Origin: UBA6054 sp964522095
Lineage (GTDB): Bacteria > Planctomycetota > Phycisphaerae > Phycisphaerales > UBA1924
Direction of reading: 5' to 3'
Assembly: GCA_964522095.1 (NCBI GenBank)
Contig: CAZFSO010000045.1
Location: 1-18,426, forward strand
Length of the DNA: 18,426 nucleotides
The first letter of the stretch is position 1. Every line of letters starts with the position of its first letter. This document shows positions 5,797 through 12,461 of the stretch, one piece after another. Below the pieces are notes generated by a model. The model was not told the DNA's origin and made no database searches. It saw only the letters and a list, made by a program, of their open reading frames with translations. Position numbers and translations under genes: made by a program.

Positions 5797-7130
5797 GCGA
5801 GACGATCGCCGTGAGCAGGCCGGCCCCATCCCGCACCGAGCACCCCGACGCCTGGCGGGTGATCCTGGTCGGCCGCACCGGGCTGGACCAGTCGCTGCGC
5901 CGCGACGCCTCGATCGAACTGGTGCGGGCGCGCGACTCCATCGACGCCCTCGGCGAACTCTCCGACCCGATCGACGAGACCTCCCCCACGCGGGCGGCGG
6001 TCATCGTCTCGCCCGACGCCGAGCCGGCGGGCTCGGAACTGACCGGGTTCCTGGGGGCGCTGCGCCGCGTCGACCCGTTCGTGCGCGTGCTGCGCGTGGG
6101 CACGGGCACTCCCGGCTACGACGGCGCGGTCTCGCGCGAGTGCGACGCGGACGCCCTGCGCCGCGTGCTGGCCGACGCGGGAACACTCGACGTCAGAGGG
6201 CGCGCCCCGACGCCGGACAACGCCAGGCCGGACAACGCCAGGCCTGCGACGCCCCCGCCGCCGCAGGCGGAGGACCCGCACGAGCGGGCCATCCGCGGCG
6301 CGCCCGAGTCCCTGCCGCCGCCGGTCGACGCGCCGGCGGACGACGCGTCGCTGGTTCGGGCGTTGCTCGCCGGGCGTCCGATTCTCGAGCCGGCGCTGGC
6401 GATCGCCCGCGCCCGTGCGGGGCGGCGGGATCTGGACTACGACGCCGCGACCGGGCGGCTGACCTGCGCCGACCGCGAGTGGATGCTGCGCGAGGCGACC
6501 CGCGTCGGCGGGCTGGACGCGTGGCTGAGCGCGTGGATCAAACTCGAGGCCCAGCACCGCGAGTTGCGCCAGGCCGCGTTCACCGACCCGCTGACCGGGG
6601 CGTGGAACCGGCGGTACTTCCAGCGCTTCATGGACGCCGCCATCGACCAGGCCCGCCAGGCCCGCCGGTCGCTGACGCTGATGGTCTTCGACATCGACGA
6701 CTTCAAGAAGTACAACGACGCGTACGGCCACGCGGCCGGCGACGAGATCCTCGTCGAGACGGTCCGCCTGCTCAACTCGGTGATCCGCCCGTCCGACCGG
6801 GTGTGCCGCGTGGGCGGGGACGAGTTCGCGGTGATCTTCTACGAGCCCCAGGGCCCGCGTGCGGCCAACTCGGCGCCGCCCGAGTCGGTCTACACGATCG
6901 CGACGCGCTTCCAGCAGCAGGTCTGCAACCACCGCTTCCCGAAACTCGGCGAGGAAGCCGCGGGCAGCCTGACGATCTCGGGCGGGCTGGCGAGTTTCCC
7001 GTGGGACGGCCACGACGCCGCGACTCTGCTCGACCGCGCCGACCAGTTGTCGCTCGAATCCAAGAAGCAGGGCAAGAACGCCCTGACCTTCGGCCGCGCC
7101 GCCGAACGCGAGTGCCGCAAGACCGAGTGA
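5793..7130 (+). CDS. Diguanylate cyclase (GGDEF) with degenerate receiver-like N-terminus
   Basis: 445 residues. The C-terminal GGDEF domain (about 262-435) is complete: DPLTGAWNRRYF (265-276), VFDIDDFKKYND (298-309), YGHAAGDE, the intact active-site GGDEF at 341-345, and the product-inhibition site RPSD at 332-335 exactly five residues before it. It should make cyclic di-GMP from two GTP and be feedback-inhibited. Residues 20-128 look like a receiver or similar alpha/beta domain (WRVILVGRT at the start) but lack an evident phosphorylated Asp. A Pro-rich linker (about 138-185) contains an exact 15-bp duplication. GGAGG precedes ATG 5793. No EAL domain and no membrane segment are seen. Confidence 0.94.
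   Translation: MSETIAVSRPAPSRTEHPDAWRVILVGRTGLDQSLRRDASIELVRARDSIDALGELSDPIDETSPTRAAVIVSPDAEPAGSELTGFLGALRRVDPFVRVLRVGTGTPGYDGAVSRECDADALRRVLADAGTLDVRGRAPTPDNARPDNARPATPPPPQAEDPHERAIRGAPESLPPPVDAPADDASLVRALLAGRPILEPALAIARARAGRRDLDYDAATGRLTCADREWMLREATRVGGLDAWLSAWIKLEAQHRELRQAAFTDPLTGAWNRRYFQRFMDAAIDQARQARRSLTLMVFDIDDFKKYNDAYGHAAGDEILVETVRLLNSVIRPSDRVCRVGGDEFAVIFYEPQGPRAANSAPPESVYTIATRFQQQVCNHRFPKLGEEAAGSLTISGGLASFPWDGHDAATLLDRADQLSLESKKQGKNALTFGRAAERECRKTE
6213..6242 (+). repeat. Exact 15-bp tandem duplication in the cyclase linker
   Basis: CCGGACAACGCCAGG occurs twice back to back, encoding P-D-N-A-R twice in the Pro-rich linker before the GGDEF domain. It keeps the reading frame and is probably a length-variable site. 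Confidence 0.9.
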
Positions 7131-7373
7131 CACCGAACGAGGTGCCCGCGTCAAGCAATGCCGGCCGGCTTATACCCAGCCCATTGCCCGAAACAGGGGG
7201 GCTTCGTGCCGCGTCCGCCGTGCGGTTGCGTGCTTCGACGACCGGGCCGAAGCGCAGCGCCGATCCCGACCGCGCCGGCAAGGCCGGGCAGCCTGCCGAA
7301 GCGGCTTGCCCGCGCTACCATCCCCGCCCGGCCGGGGCCGCGGGAAGGCCGGCCAACAGGAATCCAATCCCCC
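7131..7373. other. Intergenic region with a -10-like box and repeat debris
   Basis: No gene is supported in these 243 nt. There is a GCCGGCCGGC palindrome (near 7161), one lone CCCATTG heptamer (about 7183), and a long imperfect hairpin with GGCAAG and CTTGCC arms around 7277-7310. TACCAT at 7316-7321, in the same local context as the miaB box (TACCATCCCCGCCC), could start the ACP transcript near 7328. That would leave a 45-nt leader. Confidence 0.5.
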
Positions 7374-7760
7374 ATGGAACGATCCGAAATCTTCGACAAG
7401 GTGCAGGAAGTGCTCGTCGACGCGCTCGCGGTGGACGAGGACGAGGTCACGCCGGAGGCGACGCTCATCGGCGACCTGGGCGCCGAGTCGATCGACATCC
7501 TCGACATCTCCTTCAAACTCGAGCAGGCCTTCGGCTTCAAGATCGCTCAGGGCGAACTCTTCCCCGAGGGCGTCACCCAGGACCCCGAGTACGTGCAGGA
7601 CGGCAAGGTCACCGGGAACGGGCTGGCCCTGCTGCGCAAGCGCCTGCCCCACTTCGACTTCGCCGCCGTCGAGGCCGACCCGTCCGTGGCCAACATCCGC
7701 CAGATCTTCACCGTCGACGCCCTGGTCAACTTCTGCGAGCAGAAACTCCAGACCGCGTGA
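7374..7760 (+). CDS. Acyl carrier protein, enlarged form
   Basis: 128 residues against the usual 75-80. The N-terminal helix ends in VDEDEVTPEATLIGDLGAESIDILDISFKLEQAFGFKI, the classic ACP helix II region (read as consecutive segments); S39 in GAESID is the 4'-phosphopantetheine site. Residues about 58-107 are an insertion of roughly 40-45 residues. The closing segment IFTVDALVNFCEQKL is normal helix IV. The protein would carry an acyl chain as a thioester. The FabZ-like gene 77 nt downstream supports a role in acyl-chain synthesis. AGGA at about 7359 lies 12 nt before ATG 7374, a weak ribosome site. It is probably a specialised ACP, not the main one. Confidence 0.9.
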   Translation: MERSEIFDKVQEVLVDALAVDEDEVTPEATLIGDLGAESIDILDISFKLEQAFGFKIAQGELFPEGVTQDPEYVQDGKVTGNGLALLRKRLPHFDFAAVEADPSVANIRQIFTVDALVNFCEQKLQTA

Positions 7761-7761
7761 C

Positions 7762-7822
7762 GGTGGGGCCGGGTGAGGCCGGCGTCCCGCCGGCCGGTGG
7801 TGGCCCGGCTCGCCGAGCCGGG
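7762..7822. repeat. Dispersed hairpin repeats between ACP and FabZ-like genes
   Basis: GGCCGGCG-TCC-CGCCGGCC (7777-7795, 8-bp stem, TCC loop) is followed by the 19-nt palindrome at 7804-7822. The latter is identical with the ftsW copy over 24 nt. The leading CGGTGGGGCCGG (7761-7772) recurs at 9107-9118. The copies fill nearly the whole spacer between the two genes. Confidence 0.9.
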
Positions 7823-7837
7823 AACGGAGAGACCCTC

Positions 7838-8431
7838 ATGCGCTGGATGTGGATCGACCGCATCGTCGAACTCGTCCCCCGCGAGCGGCTCGTCGCCATC
7901 AAGCACGTCTCGATGGCCGAGGACCACCTGCACGACCACTTCCCGTCCTCCCCCGTCCCCGACGCGGGAGGTGGCACGCGCAGCGTGACGGAGGGGGGTG
8001 GCCGGCCGGGCCGCTTGGCCCCCCGCCCCCCCACCCCCATCATGCCCGCCAGCCTCATCGTCGAGGGCATGGCCCAGACCGCGGGCATTCTGGTCGGCCA
8101 CGCCGAAGGCTTTCGCGAGAAGGTCGTGCTCGCCAAGGTCTCCCGGGCCGAACTCGACCTGGACGCCCGCCCCGGCGACACCATCCGCTACACCGCCCGG
8201 ATCGAGCAGTTCTCCAGCGTGGGCGCCTCGACCGCCGGCACGGTCGAACTCATCTCCTGGACGCCCACGGGCCCGGGCGAGCCCCGTCTTCTCGGACGCA
8301 TCGACCTGATGTTCAGCCACCTGGACAACAACATGGGCGGCGAGAAGTACCCCGAGCACAACTTCGTCTTTTCCGAGTCTTTCGCCACCCTGTTATCCTT
8401 GAGCGGGATCGAGCCGATCCCCCATGCCTGA
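7838..8431 (+). CDS. FabZ-like 3-hydroxyacyl-ACP dehydratase with repeat insertion
   Basis: 197 residues, hot-dog fold of the FabZ/FabA type. The start WIDRIVELVPRERLVAIKHVS is the standard first strand pair. DHFPSSP carries the expected catalytic His (H34), and IMPASLIVEGMAQTAG carries the expected acidic residue in EGMAQ. Between them, 28 residues (40-67, nt 7955-8038) rich in Gly, Pro and Arg interrupt what should be a continuous HFP-x-x-P-IMP segment. The frame is kept. The later strands (ARPGDTIRYTARIEQFSSVG) are normal, and a C-terminal extension follows. CGGAGAG lies about 7 nt before ATG 7838. Partner ACP is directly upstream. Whether it still dehydrates its substrate is uncertain. 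Confidence 0.88.
   Translation: MRWMWIDRIVELVPRERLVAIKHVSMAEDHLHDHFPSSPVPDAGGGTRSVTEGGGRPGRLAPRPPTPIMPASLIVEGMAQTAGILVGHAEGFREKVVLAKVSRAELDLDARPGDTIRYTARIEQFSSVGASTAGTVELISWTPTGPGEPRLLGRIDLMFSHLDNNMGGEKYPEHNFVFSESFATLLSLSGIEPIPHA
7947..8038. repeat. Repeat-like insertion inside the FabZ-like gene
   Basis: The segment has the style of the intergenic repeats: hairpin CCTCCCCCGT-CCCCG-ACGCGGGAGG (7947-7971, one mismatch), then GGTGGCACGC with hairpin CACGC-GCA-GCGTG (7975-7987), then a G-run and GGCC arms. Similar 8-nt stretches, CCCCCGTC (7950-7957) and CCCCCATC (8034-8041), flank it. They may be a target duplication. Confidence 0.65.
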
Positions 8432-8513
8432 TGGGGATATGCTGCCCCGGATTCGGGCGGCCCCCGGCACGCCCGGTCGGGCCCACGCCCGACGCAACCC
8501 GCGGAGCCGACCG

Positions 8514-9086
8514 ATGCGACGAACCACCCACGCCGCCCTGATCCTCGCCCTTGTCGCCGCCGCCCTGGCGATGACCGCCTGCCGGTCCCCAGGGGAGAAA
8601 CTGCCCACCCGCGAGCAGCGCATGAAGTCGCCCCAGACCGCCATGCGCGGCCCGGCCTACAAGCGCCTGGTCATCACCTTCAACGAGGCCCACAACCTGG
8701 CCGTCAAGGCCGCCGACTACGCCGCCCGCCTCCAGGCCGAGGGCGACGACCCGGACCGCGTGCTGGCGGCCCAGGAACTGGCCGACGACGCCGCCAAGTT
8801 CGCCGACGACATCGAGTGGTTCCTGACCAACCGCCGGCGCATGCAGTGGCACCAGGCCTACATGAACGAACTCTGGGAGCGCTACGACGCGCTCGACCCC
8901 GCCCACCGCGAGACCGTGCTGGCCTACACCGACCGCGAGGTCCGCAAGCGGTCCTACCTCATCAGCCTCAAGCGCGAGTACAAGGACCGCTACGGCATCG
9001 AGCGCCCCGACCCCCGCTGGGGCGACCTGTTCTACCCGGTCGGCGCCAAGCAGTACCCCGGCAACCCGTGGACCAAGGACGAGTGA
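8514..9086 (+). CDS. Putative lipoprotein, unknown function
   Basis: 190 residues. The N-terminus MRRTTHAALILALVAAALA is a signal peptide leading into MTAC, giving a lipidated C23. After processing the protein is strongly helical and charged (LVITFNEAHNLAVKAADYAARLQ, VLAAQELADDAAKFADDIEWFL), then rich in Tyr and Arg (SYLISLKREYKDRYG). It would sit on a membrane facing the periplasm. I do not recognise a family. ATG 8514 is chosen because GGAG precedes it at 9 nt and it opens the signal peptide; an earlier in-frame ATG at 8424 overlaps the dehydratase gene and would bury the signal peptide. It is likely co-transcribed with the two genes before it. Confidence 0.78.
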   Translation: MRRTTHAALILALVAAALAMTACRSPGEKLPTREQRMKSPQTAMRGPAYKRLVITFNEAHNLAVKAADYAARLQAEGDDPDRVLAAQELADDAAKFADDIEWFLTNRRRMQWHQAYMNELWERYDALDPAHRETVLAYTDREVRKRSYLISLKREYKDRYGIERPDPRWGDLFYPVGAKQYPGNPWTKDE

Positions 9087-9106
9087 CCCAGTAAGGCCGA
9101 GTGACC

Positions 9107-9138
9107 CGGTGGGGCCGGCTTCCAGCCGGCCCTTTTTT
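9107..9138 (+). terminator. Terminator after the lipoprotein gene, built on a repeat hairpin
   Basis: GGGCCGGCT-TCC-AGCCGGCCC (9112-9132), a perfect 9-bp stem with a TCC loop, is followed at once by TTTTTT (9133-9138). This is a textbook plus-strand terminator for the ACP-dehydratase-lipoprotein group. The hairpin and its GTGG lead belong to the dispersed repeat family. The T-run ends one base before the aroDE stop codon on the other strand. Confidence 0.9.
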
Positions 9139-9139
9139 C

Positions 9140-10756
9140 TTACCCCCCACCCAGCCGCTCTCGCACCAGCCGGTCGAACAACTCCACCGGCGCGGCGTGT
9201 CCGGTCCACAGCTCGAACTGAGCCGCCGCCTGACGGACGAACATCTGCACGCCGTCGATGGTGCGGTAGCCGCGTTCCCTGGCGGCCCTGAGCATGGGCG
9301 TCTCGATGGGGTTGTAGACGGTGTCGAAGAACACCGTCTCGGGCGGCAGCGCGGGCATGTCGGGGATGGGGATGGACAGGCCGTCGGGGTCGGGGCCGCC
9401 GGCCATGCCGACGGGGGTGCAGTTGACGAACAGGTCGGCCGGGGCCGAGGCCCAGTCGTCGCCCGACGCGACGAAGCCTGGCAGGCCGAGCGCGTTGAGA
9501 TCGTCGGCGATCGCTCCGGCGCGGGCCGCGGACCGGTTGAACAGCGTGACCGACGCGCCGGCGTGGGCGGCGACCCACGCGGCGGCCCGGGCCACGCCGC
9601 CCGCGCCGGCGATGGCGACGCGCCGGCCCCTTGTCGTTTCGAGCGCCTCTTCCATCAGCGCGGCGATGGCCGCCGCGTCGGTGTTGGCGCACCGCCAGAC
9701 GCCGTCGTCCCCGCGGTGCAGTGTGTTCGCCGCGCCGATGTCGCCGGGGTTCCAAGCGCCGATCGGCGCGCCGCCCGTCGCGTGCTCCTTGTGCGGCACG
9801 GTGACGCTTGCCCCGGCGAAACCCAGGCCCGGGTGCTGCGTCAGCGCGTGGAACGTGGTCTCGAAACTCACGCGCGACGCCTCAGGGTCGGCCGAGTCGG
9901 CCGCCACCGGCATCGGCACGTACACCCCGTCCCATCCGATCTCGGCGAACCCCGCGTTGTGGATCAGGGGCGACATCGACTGTGTCACCGGCCAGCCGAT
10001 CACGCCGTAGACCCTGGTGTTCTTGCCGATCGACCGGAAGCGGTACATGCCCAGCAGGTCGTCGATGGTCGGCTGGCCGGGGGCGGTGGCCGACTCGTCG
10101 CGCAGCGAGGCGAAGGTCAGGAAGCCTCCGAACTTGGGCGCCAGCACGCGGCTCATCAGCCCGAACTCGCCCATGCCCAGCGCGATCGTCGGCTTCTGGC
10201 GTTCGCTCAAGATGTCGAACAACTCCAGGTTGTCGCGGATCGACCGCGCCCGGTACGCGACCTTGACCACCGCGCACGCCGGCTCGGCCTGCATCGCCAG
10301 GATCTTCCGGGTCAGGTCGGCCGGTCGCCCGTTGAAGTCGTGGGTCGACAGGATCAGTCGCGTGCGGACGTGGCGCTCCTGCTTGGGGTGGTCGACCGCC
10401 AGGTTGATCTTCTGGCGGATGTTGGCCGAGGCGGCGTACGCCTTGAGTTCCACGTCGATGTAGGCGGGCGGGTGCTCGGCCGTGCCGAGGGCCTCGAACA
10501 TCGACACCCGCTCGTCCTCGTCGCCGGCGTAGAACCCGCCCTCCCACTCGGGGCGGCAGGTGACGATGCAGGGCAGGGCGGACTCGGCCACAAGGCCCTT
10601 GATCTGGCCGATCCGCGCGTCGAGCGACAGGTCGGCCTCCATGAGCAGGTCCACGCGGAACTCGACCAGGTCCGCGCCCTTCTCGGCGGCCAGCACCGCG
10701 TCGCGCCGGGCCTGCGCGGGGTCGTCGGCCAGGATGGGCACGCACACGAGCGTCAC
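9140..10756 (-). CDS. aroDE: Bifunctional 3-dehydroquinate dehydratase / shikimate dehydrogenase (AroD-AroE fusion)
   Basis: 538 residues catalysing steps three and four of the shikimate pathway. Residues 1-235 are a type I dehydroquinase: the family VEFRVDLL strand (31-38), H139 in LILSTHDFNG, and the Schiff-base K165 in AVVKVAYRA. Residues 248-538 are shikimate dehydrogenase: VIGWPVTQSMSPLIHNAGF (252-270), K323 in SVTVPHKEH, N344 in GAANTL, D360 in CANTD, and the NADP loop GAGGVARAA (384-392), then NCTPVGM (445-451). All key residues are present in both halves. Fusions of this order occur in plants and several bacterial groups. The start is GTG 10756, 15 nt after the miaB stop, with no ribosome site but AATAAT 6 nt upstream. 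Confidence 0.95.
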   Translation of the reverse strand: MTLVCVPILADDPAQARRDAVLAAEKGADLVEFRVDLLMEADLSLDARIGQIKGLVAESALPCIVTCRPEWEGGFYAGDEDERVSMFEALGTAEHPPAYIDVELKAYAASANIRQKINLAVDHPKQERHVRTRLILSTHDFNGRPADLTRKILAMQAEPACAVVKVAYRARSIRDNLELFDILSERQKPTIALGMGEFGLMSRVLAPKFGGFLTFASLRDESATAPGQPTIDDLLGMYRFRSIGKNTRVYGVIGWPVTQSMSPLIHNAGFAEIGWDGVYVPMPVAADSADPEASRVSFETTFHALTQHPGLGFAGASVTVPHKEHATGGAPIGAWNPGDIGAANTLHRGDDGVWRCANTDAAAIAALMEEALETTRGRRVAIAGAGGVARAAAWVAAHAGASVTLFNRSAARAGAIADDLNALGLPGFVASGDDWASAPADLFVNCTPVGMAGGPDPDGLSIPIPDMPALPPETVFFDTVYNPIETPMLRAARERGYRTIDGVQMFVRQAAAQFELWTGHAAPVELFDRLVRERLGGG

Positions 10757-10762
10757 GCGTCG

Positions 10763-10768
10763 ATTATT
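10763..10768 (-). promoter_or_regulatory. -10-like box (AATAAT) before the aroDE start codon
   Basis: AATAAT (five of six consensus bases, in TAATAAT) ends 6 nt before GTG 10756, inside the 15-nt space after miaB. It could give aroDE its own leaderless transcript in addition to read-through from miaB. Confidence 0.45.
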
Positions 10769-10771
10769 AGG

Positions 10772-12427
10772 TCAGGCGTCGGCCAGACGCCCCGTCAGCG
10801 CCAGCCGGTCGGCGCCGGTCACCTCGACGCGGACGATGCGGCCCAGGAGCGACCGGGCCGCCGCCCCCGTGGGCGCGTCGAAGAACACGATCAGGTCGGT
10901 GTCGGTGCGCCCGGACAACTGCACGCCCTCCGCGGCGTCGGGAAGTTCGAGGGTGGCCGTGGCCGCCGGGTCGCGCCCGCCGACGGTGATGCCCACCATC
11001 CCGGTGCCCGGCTTGACGTCGCGCCCGCGTTTTTTCATCTCCGCGCGGCTCACGCCCTCGACGAACACCTCGAACGAGCGCCCCACCTGCTCGCGGCTGA
11101 TCGAATCCGAGATCTCACTCTGCAAGGCCAGCAACTCGTTGTTGCGCCGCCGCTTCACCGCGTCCGGCACGTCGTCCGGGATCCGGTCGTAGGCCACCGT
11201 GCCCGGGCGCGGCGAGTACTTGAAGATGAACTGGTTCTTGCACCGCGAGCGCACCAGCAGCGCCTTCGTCGCCTCGTGGTCCTCTTCGGTCTCGGTCGGG
11301 AAGCCCACGATCACGTCGCCCGAGAGCATCAGCGGCCGCCCGATCTCCGGCTGGTCCAGGAACGCCCGCGCCCGGTCGATGAACGCCAGGTACTCCGCGA
11401 CCGTGTAGCCGCGGTTCATCATCTTGAGCATCCGGTCGCTGCCCGACTGCGCCGGCACGTGCAGGTAGCGGCAGATCCTCGGGTGGTCGCGGATGACCTC
11501 CAGCACGTCGTCGCCGAAGTCACGCGGGTAACTGGTCACGAAGCGCAGGCGCTGGATCGCGGGGACCTCGTCGTGGATGCGGCGCAGCAGGTCGGCGAAG
11601 GTCGTCGTGTTCGCGCCGGCGAACGCGTCGCGGTGGTGGCTGCCCTTGTAGGTCCGGCCCTTCTGCGGCTGCGTCACGCCGTCGACCACCACCGCCGCCC
11701 CGTGCTCGAAGCGGTAGTGGTTGACCGTCTGGCCGAGCAGCGTCACCTCGATCACGCCGGCGTCGGCCAAACGCTTGCACTCGTCGACGATGTGGTCGGG
11801 CGGGCGGTGGATCTCGGCGCCGCGCGTGTGGGGGACCACGCAGTAGGTGCAGAACTTGTTGCACCCCCGCGTGATCCGCACGTAGGCCGAGCGCTTCGAC
11901 TCGGCGTCCGTCGGCGAGACCATGCGGGAGAGGTCCAGCGACTCGAGCCGGTCCTCGGCCGCCGCGAGGGTCGACGACCTGCGAGACGCCGCCCCCTGCA
12001 GCGCCGCCACCCGGGCCGACCGCTGCACCGCCAGGCCCGGCTCGTCGGCCAGGAAGGACTCGCGCGTGCGGACGGCGTTGTCGATCAGGGCGGGGAGTTT
12101 GTCGAGTTCGGCCGGGCCGCACATCAGGTCGACCACGGGCATGCGGCGCATCAGGTCGGTGCCGTCACGCTCGGCCATGCAGCCCAGGACGCCGACCACC
12201 AGGCCCGGGCGCGTGGTCTTCTCGGCCTTGAGGGCGCCGAGCCGACTCCACACCTTCTGCTCGGCCCGCTCGCGCACCGAGCAGGTGTTGTAGAGGACGA
12301 TGTCCGCCTCGTCCGAGTCGGTGGTGAACGCGTAGCCCATGGCCGCCAACTGCCCGGCGACGAGCTCGGAGTCGAGTTCGTTCATCTGGCAGCCGAAGGT
12401 TTCGAGATAGACGCGCCGCTGGGCCAT
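10772..12427 (-). CDS. miaB: tRNA-2-methylthio-N6-dimethylallyladenosine synthase MiaB
   Basis: 551 residues against about 440-475 in most bacteria. MiaB adds a methylthio group to i6A37 of tRNAs reading UNN codons. The N-terminal UPF0004 domain has its three cluster cysteines: C13 (TFGCQMN), C49 (YNTCSVRE) and C83 (LGCMAER). The radical-SAM domain has C189, C193 and C196 in GCNKFCTYC, and LGQTVNHY and SGDVIVGFPTETEEDH further on. A TRAM-type C-terminus follows (about 445-550). The extra length is a linker at about 140-178 and an insert at about 239-275, just after LGQTVNHY. Opening with FGCQMN and NTCSVRE fits MiaB better than RimO or MtaB. ATG 12427 has no ribosome site but TACCAT 8 nt upstream. 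Confidence 0.94.
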   Translation of the reverse strand: MAQRRVYLETFGCQMNELDSELVAGQLAAMGYAFTTDSDEADIVLYNTCSVRERAEQKVWSRLGALKAEKTTRPGLVVGVLGCMAERDGTDLMRRMPVVDLMCGPAELDKLPALIDNAVRTRESFLADEPGLAVQRSARVAALQGAASRRSSTLAAAEDRLESLDLSRMVSPTDAESKRSAYVRITRGCNKFCTYCVVPHTRGAEIHRPPDHIVDECKRLADAGVIEVTLLGQTVNHYRFEHGAAVVVDGVTQPQKGRTYKGSHHRDAFAGANTTTFADLLRRIHDEVPAIQRLRFVTSYPRDFGDDVLEVIRDHPRICRYLHVPAQSGSDRMLKMMNRGYTVAEYLAFIDRARAFLDQPEIGRPLMLSGDVIVGFPTETEEDHEATKALLVRSRCKNQFIFKYSPRPGTVAYDRIPDDVPDAVKRRRNNELLALQSEISDSISREQVGRSFEVFVEGVSRAEMKKRGRDVKPGTGMVGITVGGRDPAATATLELPDAAEGVQLSGRTDTDLIVFFDAPTGAAARSLLGRIVRVEVTGADRLALTGRLADA

Positions 12428-12435
12428 GGGCGGGG

Positions 12436-12441
12436 ATGGTA
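12436..12441 (-). promoter_or_regulatory. -10-like box (TACCAT) before the miaB start codon
   Basis: TACCAT ends 8 nt before ATG 12427, with the sequence CCCCGCCC between. The same TACCATCCCCGCCC string occurs at 7316-7329 upstream of the ACP gene. It lies in the 34-nt space after the endonuclease gene. Confidence 0.45.
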
Positions 12442-12461
12442 GGTGGCGTCCGCCGCCGGGC

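Noticed and set aside
5693..7837. Long plus-strand frame running into the dehydratase gene
   Set aside because: Before ATG 7838 it is an Arg/Pro-rich shadow of the diguanylate cyclase and ACP genes and has no motif of its own.
9101..12442. A 1113-codon open frame on the plus strand
   Set aside because: It is antisense to aroDE and miaB, both of which have full catalytic motifs. The plus-strand translation is Arg/His/Val-rich with no domain, as expected in very GC-rich DNA.
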